A stretch of 64,000 nucleotides of DNA from Lytechinus pictus (lineage: Eukaryota; Echinodermata; Echinoidea; Temnopleuroida; Toxopneustidae), in contig NC_087259.1 in NCBI RefSeq assembly GCF_037042905.1, forward strand, positions 23,484,501 to 23,548,500, given 5' to 3'. The notes beneath the pieces are model-generated. The model was not told the origin of the DNA, did no database searches, and saw nothing but the letters and a program-made list of their open reading frames with translations. The position numbers and the translations under genes are program-made. Below, piece by piece: positions 1 to 10,985 of the stretch; position 1 is the stretch's first letter, and each line of letters begins with the position of its first letter.

Positions 1-234
1 TTTTTTGGGGGGGGGGATTGCGAGCGTACAAAAATTGTAAATGTTTATTATAAAAATCAAATTTTGTGATAGATTTTGACATAATATTCAGAAAATTATA
101 TATATATATAGTAAAGAAATGAATGAAGAGAACATTTCTTTACAATATTTAAAATTAAAAGAGTTGCCAAAGCTGTTGTTCAATCTTTCTTCTCTCTTTT
201 GAGGGGGGCTTTGCTCCTGTCATCTATGCCACTG
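1..234. repeat. Truncated interspersed repeat, hAT-like right end
   Basis: AT-rich sequence with no gene. A ~40-base segment at about 54-95 (containing TTTTGTGATAGATTTTGAC) recurs at 371-400 and again near 23,935-23,980, so it belongs to a dispersed family. The block ends in TATGCCACTG at 225-234, resembling the CAGTGGC-type termini of hAT elements elsewhere in the window. The left part is cut by the window edge. Confidence 0.4.
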
Positions 235-900
235 GTCAACAGGATTTTTCGTGAGCGTTCGTGCGAAGCTCTATGCAAGAGTCGTGTGATGAGTAAAAAA
301 AAATGAGGGGGCACAACATGGCGCGTGTAGCAAGTTTCTTAAAAGCCCCTTTTCATTACAATCTTACTTAGTGATAGATTTTGACATGATATTCAGAAAT
401 AACATTATTTCTTACACATATGCCCTCAAAGCCTTCCATTTGTACATCAGTGCCATGTGGGTGGGTACGGGGATGGAGCCCCCGAAACCCCACAAGATTC
501 AGCCATTTTAATCCTGAAAGATGGCCATTTTCAATCAAACAAAACGGATTTGTTTTTACAAAGCTCATTACTTCAACGTAGTGGACTAGTGGCATTACAA
601 GAAACCAAACATTTTGAGATGGTACAGCATGGGAAATGTGAGAACATTTCTAAAACGTCCCGAGAGAGCGAAGCGAGTGAGAAAATTTTGGCCTTATGAA
701 AATGAAATCTAATTAAAGGGCATATGTCTATTCCTTGGCTAGGGACATCGGCAATGCTCGGGCGGTATACATGGTATAGGTACATCCTGAACCTCTCAAA
801 GTTCACTGAGTAATTTTTTGCCCTGATTGCGACCGTTATTGCATGAAATTTTGTAAGCTAATTAAACATAGGCACACACTACCCGATTCTTTCTTCCCGT
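235..900. other. No gene recognised; degenerate repeat sequence
   Basis: Several short open frames occur on both strands, but none has a recognisable domain or splice context. The segment repeats the GTGATAGATTTTGAC motif (371-400) and holds a GAGCGAAGCGAGTGAG motif near 665-685, of the kind found in other hAT-like relics here. Read as old repeat sequence. Confidence 0.4.
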
Positions 901-1246
901 TCTTTATTTTTCATCCTCGGCAGCCCGGCCGTGTTCTTATATAATTTCTCCCGCTTTTTTTTTCTTTTTGCCGATTCAGATTTCATGTTAGCATTTTCGC
1001 TCATTTTCATTCTACCTAATTTCTCGTTTCTTTGGCCTCTTTTCTATCCCTTTCCTTCTATATTAATTCCCGTTCCATTTCGCCATCTCTTAATTTCTTA
1101 CCCCTTTCTCACTCGTTTATCTAATAGTATTTCAGGATAGTTAAATTTCTTTCCCTTTCCCTCCCTTTCCCTTTGTTCTCTTTCCTCGTTTTCTTTCCCT
1201 TTCTTTCTCCCTTTTCGTTCTTTCTTAAAATTTCCCGGTGAACTTT
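900..1246. repeat. Pyrimidine-rich low-complexity tract
   Basis: Long runs of CTTT/CCCTTT on the plus strand. Open frames here are compositional and translate to Phe/Ser/Leu-rich (plus) or Lys/Glu/Arg-rich (minus) low-complexity peptides. Confidence 0.6.
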
Positions 1247-1254
1247 GCCAGGGG

Positions 1255-1615
1255 CAGCGGCGTATCCAGGATTTTCCAAAAAATTTTGAAAAAATTTGAC
1301 AAGCAAAAAAAAAAAAAAAAAAAGGTCTTTAACCACAAGTAAAGGATTTCGTACCAGCCAAAAAAATTGACAAGCAAAAAAAGGTCTTCAACCGCAAATT
1401 AAGGACATTCCGTACCAGATAAAAAATTGACAAGCCCCAAAAAAGGTCGATCTTCAAGTTAAAAAGAGGGGTCATACGACGGTTTTTTCTTTCTTGCATT
1501 TTTTCGATCCCCTGGATCAGTTGTGACTCGTCAGGGGGCAGGGGTACGTCCCCTGCATGAGTTGTGACTCGTCAGGGGGCAGTCTGCCCCCCCCCCTTAT
1601 TAGGTACGCTAGTGG
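1255..1615. mobile_element. Non-autonomous hAT-type MITE with 8-bp target duplication
   Basis: The ends CAGCGGCGTATCCAGGAT (left) and AGGTACGCTAGTG (right) are imperfect inverted repeats. The element is bracketed by the direct repeat GCCAGGGG at 1247-1254 and 1616-1623, an exact 8-bp target duplication as expected for hAT transposition. Inside are degenerate units of about 60 bases around an AAGGTCTT-A/C-AACC motif and a GAGTTGTGACTCGTCAGG motif. A related element lies at 40249-40508 in the opposite orientation. No transposase is encoded. Confidence 0.8.
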
Positions 1616-1623
1616 CCAGGGGG

Positions 1624-2009
1624 CATGTTACGCCACTGCAGTGAACGCCCGGCCGCCGAAGCCATAAGCTCCCCGCGCTCGCACTTAGCTTGCGCTAGCC
1701 CGATATGAATCTAGCAAGACGCCATCATATTCCCGGATCATGCTACGCCTATCTAACGAGTTCCGAAGACCCCCTATTTATGTAGTCAGTTCCAGAGCAT
1801 TGCATTTTTTAGCAATTGTTGATCCAAGAGCCGTTCCGAATCCGGAGACCCCCGTGTTAAGACCAAGATTTAGTTCCAGAATCCCCTACCCCTGACTTTG
1901 GCGCGGCACGTATAGGTATCATGTTATAATTCGAGTACCCGCGGGTGTCACCTCAGTTTTCCAAAGTCTCAAAAAAGCTAAAGAGCACATTTTCTCTTCT
2001 TGTTTTCAG
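1624..2009 (+). other. Probable intron of the SLC16-like gene, no exon seen
   Basis: No coding exon is recognisable. The 3' end is a good acceptor (pyrimidine-rich TTTCTCTTCTTGTTTTCAG ending at 2009) for the transporter exon. The first transmembrane segments of the transporter (family signature DGGWGW-like) are not encoded anywhere in 1-2009, so the 5' exons must lie left of the window. Confidence 0.5.
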
Positions 2010-3053
2010 GGACCGGTATCAACATTCTCTGTACTGCGATTGTTATCACACTCGACGCACAATCTCCAGATGATTTCAAGATTTTCTACGGTATTGGCAA
2101 ATCTGGTTACGCTTTCGGAATGGTCGCAGTACCTCTCATCGCTCATTATCTCAGAAAAGTATATGGTTGGCGAGGATCACTATTGCTTTTAGGAGGGTTC
2201 ATGTCTCATCTCATTCCGTTCACGATGTTAGTCGATACTAGTTTAGAGAGGAAGGAAGAAACACATTCCATAGTGCACAAAGATGACGCAACTATTCACA
2301 TGAACTGCCAGTGTTTCCGATCTGATGAGTCTGGAAACGAATCTGAGGTAACAGGCAACGACCCTGGGGGTACCAAATGTGAAGAACCAAAGAGACAGTC
2401 ATTGTTGGAACTTTCTCAAGTGAAAATGATAAAGAACATTGAAACCGGTCATAAGGAACAGATAGCTCTGCAGAGGAGAAGGCCAGCGAAGCTAATTGAA
2501 CAACAGTCTCCACCAAAACCTGGTGGCCAGGAGATTCAGATGGTCACGAGATGCCACGCTATTTTCGAAAAGATTGTACATGCTATTACAGAATCTATCT
2601 TTTACCAAGACCCCTGGCTCACTGTCTTGATTGGTGTTGTGGGTCTCTTCGGGGTGATAGATGGTGCATGGCATGCATTTTTGATTCCCCGTGCCATGGG
2701 TAGAGGTATACCAACCTCAAAGGCACTTACCCTTGCGTACTCCGCAGGAGCCGGTTGTTTTATTGGCCGTTGTATTAGTGGTGTTCTCCCCAGTACTCAG
2801 TACTTCGGTCAGCTTGAATGGTTTCTTTCCTTGACCTTGCTAAACTGCTCGTCCCTTGTCATCGACATCTTCATTCTAAATTTTAACATCGTGATAGTGA
2901 CATCGTTTATGGCAGCCATGTGTATCGCTGAACTTGATATTTTGCAAGTCACCCTGTGCCAAGAAAGATGTCCATCTCATGCTTTTCCTGTCGCATTAGC
3001 AGTTGGAGAAGTCATCTTTGGGATATCAGAACTATTAGGCACGTCAATAGCAG
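2010..3053 (+). CDS. SLC16-like transporter, penultimate coding exon
   Basis: Large 1,044-base exon encoding helices 4-11 and the central cytoplasmic loop. The acceptor is TTTTCAG at 2003-2009 and the donor is CAG|GTATAA after 3053. The open frame runs past the donor to 3139, but those extra residues (INDGNVSSKLLK...) are intronic. Confidence 0.82.
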
Positions 3054-3961
3054 GTATAAACGACGGTAACGTTTCGAGTAAATTACTGAAATTTTGTGTA
3101 AATTGTAATTCTTATTTTTATTTTGGCGGTCCTGGGTAAAATTGAAAAGTTCAAAAATTCATAGTTATCATAATACAATATCTAAACAACAGGACCCCGT
3201 TGTGTATGAAAGTGAAATTTATGGTTAACTTGCCTTCCACTGATAACTTCCATTAAATCCTTGATTTTGATCGGCTATTGAGCATCGTCACCATGGCAGT
3301 TCCCATTGGATGACAAAGTCACCGTGAAGTAACTTATGTGTAACAGGGTCAAGGGTCCTCGACTCCGAGGTAGTGTGGACAATCCGGAGAAGGGGGCTTG
3401 GCCAGTACAACTTAATTACTTTTGGTGTAATCAATAAACATAATATTTCTAATTTTAATATTAATGATAGTGGCTGAAGAATACAACTTTCTATGTATTA
3501 TAAACAAACAAAAACTGGGGTTGGGATAAAAAGTGTTTCATCTGACCCATTGGCAAATGAAAAAAAAATGTTCGCAAACTGTTGTTTATTCCCAAAATGT
3601 TATTCTAGAAGTACAGGGTCATAAACAACATTTTTGTCATAATTACATGGTTTACATTGAATGACCCAAAATTGACCAAATTGATCAATAATTGTAAAAA
3701 AAAAGAAGAGATTTACCTTATCATGGGAACTCAAAGTAGAGGTGTGGATGCATTTTTTGGTAGTTGACATTTTGTAATATTTGTAGGTGGTTAAAATTTA
3801 TACATATCTTACATCTTCTTTGCAATTATATGTTTTTATTTATAGGATATCTTGCTGATAGATTTGCTGACTTCAACGCATCTTTTATCTTCCTGTTGTT
3901 CGTTGAAATTTGCATATTCGTTATGATGTTAATTTTGAAATTCACCAAGCATCGGACTTAA
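2010..3961 (+). CDS. Monocarboxylate transporter-like protein (SLC16/MFS), 3' part of gene
   Basis: Predicted plasma-membrane symporter of the SLC16 branch of the major facilitator superfamily; substrate cannot be told from sequence. Two exons are visible, 2010-3053 and 3846-3961, joined in phase 1 (GCA G|GA TAT) with AG acceptors and a CAG|GTATAA donor. The first exon opens in transmembrane segment 4 (GTGINILCTAIVI), continues through the SLC16-typical YGWRGSLLLLGG stretch, a long hydrophilic central loop rich in charged residues, then the C-terminal half (DPWLTVLIGVVGLFG onward). The last exon gives GYLADRFADFNASF and a final hydrophobic helix, ending in FTKHRT and TAA at 3959-3961. This matches the SLC16 pattern of a G-x-L-x-D loop before helix 12. 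The N-terminal helices 1-3 are missing (upstream of the window). Family assignment is firm; the subtype (MCT9/12/14-like) is not. Confidence 0.85.
3054..3845 (+). other. Intron of SLC16-like gene
   Basis: AT-rich 792-base intron with GT-AG ends (GTATAA ... TTTATAG). No gene or clear mobile element seen. Confidence 0.7.
3846..3961 (+). CDS. SLC16-like transporter, terminal coding exon
   Basis: Acceptor TTATTTATAG ends at 3845. Encodes YLADRFADFNASFIFLL, the last transmembrane helix and a short basic tail, with stop TAA. A possible weak polyadenylation hexamer ATTAAA lies at 4094-4099. Confidence 0.82.
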
Positions 3962-4189
3962 CATACATTTTTGAAATACAATTGATCAATCTATGCACTT
4001 CTCTTTTGGCTACGGACCAGCACTAGAGTCCCACCCAGTGATTTCGTTTTTATACAATTATAGACCTAATTAGAACTGGACGAGCCGTAATTCATTAAAT
4101 GTACTGGTAGTCATCGCATGCAAAGCTCCAAATCCAGATGAAAAAGAGACAAATGTGAATGCATAAGGCAGACTATGATGTCACCCATA

Positions 4190-4620
4190 TCATTCTCTTC
4201 CTAAGAAGAAATAGAGCAGCTGGGAAAAATAACTCAAAGATGTGAAGAAGACCCTAGATACCGTAAAAGGGATACTCCGTGCTGAAAATATAGAAAGATA
4301 TTGAATTTTAAAGTGTAAACAATATTTTGTGAAAACAGTCATATGCACACCGTCATGAATATTCATTAGGTGGGCTGATGATGTCATATCCCCACTTACC
4401 TTACAAAAGTAAAAGTGAGTGGATGACGTCATAGTCTCCTCATTTGCATACCAGCCAGGATGTGCATATAACTGTTTTGTGAAATTAAGCGAAACTTTAA
4501 AATGTCATAACTTTCTTATTTTACATCCGATTTTGATGGAATTTTCAGTGTTATGCTTTTGTGATTTTTCTCTTTTTATTCAAATCAACTTCTTGTTGGG
4601 GTGGACTTGTCCTTTAAATT
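4190..4620. repeat. Interspersed repeat ending in GGTGGACTTGTCCTTTAAA
   Basis: The right half (TTAAAATGTCATAACTTTC, TTACATCCGATTTTGATGG, then GGTGGACTTGTCCTTTAAA near 4599-4617) is shared with repeats at 22290-23205 and 49697-50290. The family carries AAAGGACAAGTCCACC-type inverted ends. Only the right end is clear here. 4621-4889 holds nothing recognisable. Confidence 0.6.
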
Positions 4621-4889
4621 GCCTTTCCTAGTCGGCACACTCATCTTTTGTTGAGTATGTCAACCAAAAAAGGCAATGGATTGTTTTTAAATCTTGTTAT
4701 TCTTATTGGAAATTGTTGATAGTTGTTTGTACGACGAACAGATATGTTTTTTTCGAGGTAGCCATGTCTTACACAGAGGATGAGTTGAAAGTGATCTTGC
4801 AAATTTTTTACACAGTGTCAGTCTTCTCTCCTTAAGTGTTGGTAAATCACATACCTGAAATGCATTTGTGTATGTGATGTAATTATGTC

Positions 4890-5330
4890 CTAAGATAATT
4901 TTACATACTCTCCGTTGTATTCTTTCAATAGTATTATTTTGTTTTGCTGTAATTTCAAATCAGATTGTATAATAACTCCAAGAATTTTGATACTTTCTAC
5001 ATTACATAAGGCAGAGTTATTAATGGCAAGAACCTCAGGAGTGATGGGGTTTTTCATAAAAATAATATGTAAGGTAAAACACTTTGAGGGATTGAGTGAC
5101 ATATTTTTTGATTGCGACCAGTATTGCACTGAATTAAGTACTGATTGTAATTGCAAAGTGTCGGTTGATTTACGACACTGTACTAAAGACAAACCATCAA
5201 CATATTTAAAATAGTGTATAGGAATATTTTCACATGAATCGTTTACCATAATTAAAAAAATAATTGGGCCAAGTCGTGTCCCTTGGGGCATACCGGCATG
5301 ATTAACTTTGATATCAGAAAAGATTCCATG
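4890..5330 (-). pseudogene. Non-LTR retrotransposon reverse transcriptase fragment
   Basis: The minus strand encodes GMPQGTRLGPIIFLIMVNDS, then FKYVDGLSLVQ, then SKNMSLNPSKC and IKILGVIIQSDLKLQQNK. These correspond to RT motif B (PQG..LGP), motif C (usually YxDD, here YVDG) and motifs D/E of non-LTR elements. The catalytic second aspartate is replaced by glycine and the ORF lacks endonuclease and 5' RT motifs, so this is a dead 5'-truncated copy. It resembles the relics at 9850-10985 and 15080-16810. Confidence 0.8.
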
Positions 5331-5949
5331 ATATAATGTACATTGCTTGCGATATTCCAAACAAGTGGAATGCCTCTGGCGGTATCACCTGCATCACGCG
5401 ATTCAATATAGCAGCAGTGCTGACTTTGAAAACTACTATAAAATATTTATTCACAAAAAACACCATTCATATAATGATACAATACTACGTTCATTTGAAA
5501 TCTAAAACTTGTCAGTGATACTTGATTACCCCAATATCCACATTTTATACACTATATCTATAAACTTTGAAAGTTATGACAGCAATCTAATAGTTACCTC
5601 TAAAATGGCCAAAGTTCAATGACCTTAAATGACCTTTGACTTTGGTCATGTGACCTTAAACTCGCATGAGATGTTCAGTGATACTTGATGACTATTATGT
5701 CCAAGTTTTATGAACTAGACCGATCATACTTACAGAGTTATAATGGTAATTCAACAAATATCCCCAACATGGCCAAAGTCCATTGACCGATGACCTTGGT
5801 CATGTGACCTGCAACTCACACAAGATGTTCAGTGATACTTGGTTACTCTTATGTCCATGTTTTATGAACTAGGCCAATACACTTACAGAGATATGATGGT
5901 AATTCAACAAATAATTATATTGTCGCCCTGCGTGGCTGACATGTGGTAG

Positions 5950-6985
5950 TTTAAGCTCTTTTTGACTGGTATGTTTCTGGTGTCACTAAGGTACTGGATA
6001 CCTGTGCACCATCTTCAACCAAGTCCCGCCCTCTGAAGCGACGTAGACCCTGGTTTAATCAGTCTGTACTTGTTGCTCGCCAGCACCGACGTAAAGCAGA
6101 ACGTAAATGGCGTAAAACACGACTAGATTCAGATCGCACATGGTTCATATAATAGGAATATATGCCAAATCATTGATACCGCTTAAGAAGATTTCTTGAA
6201 AGATAAGTTAGGTTCATGTTATGTCAAGGAGGTATATCAGATCATTCATTCACTTCTGAACAAGAAGTCGAATCAACTTCCCTTATACGAATCTGCAGCC
6301 AGATTTTTTGTCAACAAGATAAGGAGAATAAGAGCTGAACTTGATGCATGTACTGTACCTGTTAACATTCAGTTTAGTGATACTGAAAATAAAAATATTC
6401 CACTTTTCGCAGAATTTCAGGTGCTTTCTCAGTCAAATGTATCCAGAATCATTATGTCTTCGGCTACTAAATCCTCCCGACTTGATCCCATTCCTACTTG
6501 GATTTTGAAAGAAAACATTGTTCATTTATTACCATTGCTCACAAATGTAATCAATCAATCTCTTTCTACAGGTATTTTCCCTGATCAAGCACATTCAGCA
6601 ATCATCAAACCTTTTTTTAAGAAATCAGGGTTGGATGTAAATGACATCAGTAATTATAGACCGGTCTCAAACTTAACATTTCTAGGTAAACTCATCGAGA
6701 AGGCGGCATGTACTCAACTAGCTGATCATATTGAATCTAATAATATTTTTGATCCTCTCCAATCTGCCTATAGGCCAGGTCACAGCACCGAGTCAGCTCT
6801 GATCAAAGTAAAAAATGGCATCATGTTTTCTCTCAACTCAAATAATGTAGTTTTTATGGTGCTGTTAGATTTATCTGCCGCGTTTGATACAATAGATCAT
6901 AACATTTTCATATCTCGGTTATTCAATAGAATAGGCATTAGGTCCACAGTCTTATCCTGGTTCCAATCATACCTGTCTGGATGGA
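5950..6985 (+). pseudogene. Reverse transcriptase, N-terminal half (CR1/L2-like)
   Basis: Reading frames give RRPWFNQSVLVARQHRRKAE, then DPIPTWILKENIVHLLPLL, GIFPDQAHSAIIKPFFKKSG, NYRPVSNLTFLGKLIEKAA, DPLQSAYRPGHSTESALI and LLDLSAAFDTIDHNI. The last is RT motif A with its catalytic aspartate, and the set is diagnostic of the CR1/L2 group. The continuous frame runs from about 6196. Homology stops near WFQSYLSGWTSQV (about 6990), where unrelated DNA begins. Confidence 0.85.
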
Positions 6986-6989
6986 CTTC

Positions 6990-8105
6990 GCAAGTTGACC
7001 TTTCGTTGGAAGAACGCGAACGCTTATTTACGACGTTAGTTGATTTTGGAAGAGACTTTTGGGCCCGTCGTCATGGTCTTAAAACTCTGTCCTGCAATGC
7101 AAATTGTGTGACATGAGATTTCTTTTTCGTTTCGCATCTGGAACGGAAACATTCAATTTGCGTTTCGTGTGCAAAATTCTGGTTGGTACTATGGAAACAG
7201 CGATATATCCGATTTAGGACGACTTTCCAAATCCACATTTGGTTCCTCCCAGAGCTCGAGAGGCCGCCCGGGGGCCCACTTCCATTGAAGAGTGGATACC
7301 AGGCGCAACCACGCGTAAAAAGGGACTCAAGAGTGGGTAAGTACGTTACGTATAGGCCTATGTAACGTTATAAAGGTGTCAAAAACGATGATTAAAATAC
7401 TGAAAAAGGGATATATTTCCAATACTTGTAGGGTTTCACAAGCCAAATAATTGTTAAAAGATGCATTTTCATAATCTGGAAAAGACTTGCTTCCCTTGTT
7501 TAGGGTACTTTTCGAAACCCCATGGTCGTGCCTGGTATCCACTCATCAATGGAAGTGGTCCCCCCGGAATTTGAATCTAATCCCCATTTCTGGGGAAAGT
7601 AAAACATAATGCCCATTACATCGTGTGCTAGAGGCGTATCGTTTGTGTAGAAGGAGTAAACAAAAGAAACCCGCATGTTCAAACGTATTGCATACGCTGT
7701 GTACATATCAACGCATGCGAAATGGGTTCGGAATCAATTGCCAGTCATCCATCAATAATCCACATTAAATGCAATATCGATTCGATGGACTGTAATGATT
7801 CAGTAACTTTTTCCTCACTTAATATATACTCGATTTGTTTGAAAAACCACTTTCTTATCCATATCATATTCTATTTTAGGTCCTGCATTTCGAATATCTC
7901 CATCCATCAGTCGTAATACATGCATGTATGGTGCGGGTGTCGCGGGAAAGAATTTTGCACACGAAAAGCAGATCTGTAGGGCCTGTAACCCCCCTGTAAC
8001 ACAAATCTTATCATTGATTGTAGAGCAGTTTTCTACGTTTGATTCTATTGACTATAATGTACAATCAATCTTAAAAATCAAGTGTATGATTAAGCGTTAA
8101 CTTTT
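6990..8105. mobile_element. Insertion inside the RT gene, with nested inverted repeats
   Basis: This 1.1 kb block splits the RT between motif A and motif B. It contains nested inverted repeats: TCGTGTGCAAAATTCT near 7163-7183 against AGAATTTTGCACACGA near 7953-7969, and CACTTCCATTGA-GAGTGGATACC near 7278-7303 against GGTATCCACTCATCAATGG near 7535-7557. The 3' part (about 8015-8100) belongs to a dispersed repeat with ACTATAATGTACAATCAATC, also near 56125-56200. No transposase was found; short open frames here are not convincing genes. Confidence 0.6.
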
Positions 8106-9115
8106 GTGTTAGGGGACCCTAATATTAGCGTCCGTGAGGATTGCGAAAGGTGGCAATTCTCAAATCCCATAACTCTAGAATTTGGACTCCCTCAGGGGTC
8201 AAAAGTCGGACCCATAGGCTACTCAATATATACTCTTCCAGTTGGTGATATCATCCGAACTCACTGTATCAATTATCACTTTTATGCTGACGACATACAA
8301 TTATATGTTTCTTTTCATCCGAAGACTCCTGGAGCTCTCAATAATGCACTGGTTAAACTCCAGAATTGTATATCAGATAAGACAGTGGATGATAGTGAAT
8401 AAGCTAAAATTAAATGACAAAAAAACTGAATTTTTTGTTGCGGCCTCTACTTATAACTTGCGCTATCTTCCAAATGTTCAACTTGATGTTGATGGTACAC
8501 TCATTAGACCATCAGAAAAAATACGAAACCTTAGTGTCATATTTGATTCCCGCATGTCAATGTCGTACCATATCTCTCATATCTGTAGCACAGTCACTTT
8601 TTATTTAAGGAACATTTCTAGAATCAGAAGGTTCATTGACCAGTCTGCCTGTCACAATGCTGTTCGTTCTTTAGTTCTGTCTCGTATCGGTTATTGCAAT
8701 GGGCTCCTTTCTACAATTCCCTCTAATCAATTAATCCTTATTCAACGACTACAAAATTGGGCAGCACGATTAATTTTACAGGTTTCCCGAGATCATCCTT
8801 CCCAACCACTCTTTGATTCTCTTCACTGGCTTCCTTTTAAACAGAGAATTACATTCAAATTACTCTTGATTGTCTACAAAACACTGAATAAACAGGCTTC
8901 ACAGTATTTAAAGTAACTGCTTGAATCTGTATACACCAACTAGAGCACTTAGGTCGGCCAGTGATCACCTTCGCCTCACACATTCATTAACTCGTACATT
9001 AGCTGGTGACAGAACTTTTACGGTGTCGGCTTCAAAATCCTGGAACGACCTGCCACTAATATTTAGACAGTCTCCAACATTAGCAATTTTCAAAAGTCAT
9101 TAAAAACTCATCTCT
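8106..9115 (+). pseudogene. Reverse transcriptase, C-terminal half (CR1/L2-like)
   Basis: Continues the RT after the insertion: LEFGLPQGSKVGPIGYSIYT (motif B) and NYHFYADDIQLYVSF (motif C, intact YADD). After a +1 frame change near 8390 come NKLKLNDKKTEFF, SRIGYCNGLLSTIPSNQL, RLQNWAARLIL, DSLHWLPFKQRITFKLLLIV and YKTLN. A further frame change leads to LYTPTRALRSASDHLRL and SASKSWNDLPL before the 3' tail. This is the classic CR1/L2 C-terminus, broken by at least two frameshifts. Confidence 0.87.
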
Positions 9116-9253
9116 TTCGTACTTTGTAGTTTTTTAAATATTACATTTAATTAATTCATTGTAAGCGCTTTGGGCCTAATGGGAAAAGCGCAGTACAAAT
9201 AATAAGTAATAATAATAATACCCCCAATTTGGCCAAAGTTCATTGACCCTAAA

Positions 9254-9428
9254 TGACCTTTGACCTGAATCATGTGACCTGAAACTTGCACAGGATGTTC
9301 AGTAATACTTGATTACTCTTATGTATAAGTTTCATGAATCAGATCCATAAACTTTTAAATTCTGATGGTAATTCAACAGATACCCCCAATTTGGCCAAAG
9401 TTCATTGACCCTAAATGACCTTTGACCT
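9254..9428 (-). promoter_or_regulatory. Two DR1 nuclear-receptor half-site pairs in repeat copy 1
   Basis: TGACCTTTGACCT occurs at 9254-9266 and 9416-9428, i.e. AGGTCAAAGGTCA on the minus strand: two AGGTCA half-sites with one base between. DR1 is an established binding arrangement for RXR/HNF4/PPAR-type receptors. Binding in this organism is inference. Confidence 0.45.
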
Positions 9429-9849
9429 TAATCATGTGAAACTCAAGCAGGATGTTCAGTAATACTTGATAAACCTTATGTCCACGTTTTATGAACAAGG
9501 TCCATATATTTTCTAAGTTATGATGACATTTCAAAAACTTAACCTAAGGTTAAGATTTTGATGTTGATTCCCCCAACATGGTCTAAAGTTCATTGACCCT
9601 GAATTACCTTTGACTTTGGTCATGTGACCTGAAACTCAGGCAAGATGTTTAGTAATACTTGATTAACCTTATGGTCAAGTTTCATGAACTAGGTCCATAT
9701 ACTTTCTAAGTTATGCTGTCATTTCAAAAACTTAATATTCGGTTAAGATTTGGTGTTAAAGCTGCCACCGCCGCCGTCGGAAAAGCGGCGCCTATAGTCT
9801 CACTCTGCTATGCAGGTGAGACAAAAACTTACAATCCAATTTATGATCC

Positions 9850-10985
9850 ATGGTTTTATGTGCATATTAATCATTTTTTAAATTAGAATATTGTGATCCA
9901 GGCGATCAAACGCCTTTCTAAAATCTGTACATACAACAGTGGACACAGATTTTTGTTTTCTGCTTTGTCATAGAGATGATACTATTCATACCGAGCTAGG
10001 TTTTTTACCTGACTGCTAAGAAAGCAAGAATGTCTGTGAGCAAGCAACCAGGGGACCAACGGCTTAAGGTCCTCTCCGAGGGACCTGGTAATGAGGATAA
10101 ATGCCTTACCAAAGGGCACTATAGCGCACCACTAGGGAATCGAACCCGGGTCACCGGAATCCGAAACCCCCGCTCTACCGACTGAGCTATCGCGCCTCCC
10201 TCAATGTAATAGACCAACAAGATAATGTGATGTAGACTGGTCTGTTACCGAACTGCTACATATCAATTTGCTTCTCAATCTTCAATAACCATTGAGCCAT
10301 AAAAGATTCGGCGAGCTTAGCAAAATGTGAAGTTAAAGCTATAGGACGTAAATTATTGATGCAAGGTGGGTGAGATTTTGGAATGGGAGTTACTTAACCG
10401 AATTTCCACTGTGAAGGTACTATTCCTTATCTAAAAGATATATTGAGTATCCTAGTAACTGGTACACTCAATTCACATGCAAATTCTCTAATAATACGAA
10501 TGGGGAGATCGTCTCTGACAGATTGTAATTTACGCAATTTACAATAGACTTGCCAACAACTGATCTCAGGACTTTCAAACTGAGAAGGTAAAAAATCTGG
10601 TAATGATTCGCTATTTAGAGGAGAAAGATCAGAAGCAATTGACACCAAAAAAAATCGTTGATTGCATTAGCTGCTTGTTTAGATCATCTTCATTGTCAAT
10701 ACCAGGAATCGTGATTAGAATATTGTCTTGATTACCATTTGTAAGTATTTTAATATGTCTATACCAGGCTGAAGGATTATTTAATTTTACTGTTTTTTAC
10801 GAGTGTTGTAATAATTAGTTTTTGCAACATAGATAGCTTGAGCAATTTTATTTCTTAAATGTCTCCATAGAGAGTCATTTTGTTTTTTAAAAGCCTTTTG
10901 TCGGTCAAAGGTGTTCGAAAGATCAAAAATGTATTCAGTTGTGAATAATTTTTTTTTCTAGTGTCTCGAGACAAGATTAATTTGG
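9850..10985 (-). pseudogene. Non-LTR retrotransposon RT relic with SINE insertion
   Basis: On the minus strand, from right to left: KAFKKQNDSLWRHLRNKIAQ and AIYVAKTNYY (10,810-10,910), SAWYRHIKILTNGNQDNILI (10,690-10,780), PDFLPSQFESPEISCWQVY and LPIRIIREFACELSVPVTRI (10,430-10,600), GIVPSQWKFG, LRPIALTSHFAKLAESFMAQ (10,270-10,350), and VVCTDFRKAFDRLDHNI (about 9,890-9,945). These are the linker and RT motifs 0-A of a jockey/CR1-like element. Stops and frame changes are frequent, and a tRNA SINE splits it at 9991-10200. It is related to the relic at 15080-16810. Confidence 0.82.
9991..10200 (-). mobile_element. tRNA-derived SINE (family A)
   Basis: The minus strand begins GGAGGCGCGATAGCTCAGTC, then GGTAGAGCG (A box), followed ~45 bases later by GGGTTCGATTCCC (B box), both with tRNA spacing. 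It continues into a non-tRNA body (CTTTGGTAAGGCATTTATCC, CCTCGGAGAGGACC). The promoter layout and the body identify a SINE rather than a tRNA gene. It lies inside the RT relic. Confidence 0.85.

Larger units (their letters stand above)
5931..9216 (+). mobile_element. CR1/L2-like non-LTR retrotransposon, itself interrupted
   Basis: A 5'-truncated LINE. It begins within the ORF (RRPWFNQSVLVARQHRRKAE at about 6045-6105), carries the RT in two parts separated by foreign DNA at about 6990-8105, and ends in the typical tail: GTAAGCGCTTTGGGC, then AAAAGCGCAGTACAAATAAT and a short (AAT)n run at 9198-9219. It sits inside the tandem-repeat element of the same locus, so it inserted later. Frameshifts and the internal insertion make it non-functional. 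Confidence 0.85.
5362..9822 (-). mobile_element. DR1-bearing tandem-repeat element, copy 1, split by a retrotransposon
   Basis: The left part (5362-5930) starts CAAGTGGAATGCCTCTGG, then TATCACCTGCATCACGCG. The right part (9217-9822) ends in GCGCCTATAGTCTCACTCTG and CTATGCAGGTGAGAC. These are the reverse complements of the two ends of the uninterrupted copies at 34042-35006 and 55047-56115. In between are diverged internal units with the motifs GGCCAAAGTTCATTGACC, AATGACCTTTGACCT and ATGTTCAGTAATACTTG. The element is interrupted by the CR1/L2-like element at 5931-9216. No protein is encoded. Confidence 0.8.

Noticed and set aside
10127..10200. tRNA gene candidate with A and B boxes
   Set aside because: The sequence continues into a shared non-tRNA body and sits in a retrotransposon relic; it is a SINE head. 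The same applies to 17280-17344, 29240-29320 and 47684-47750.
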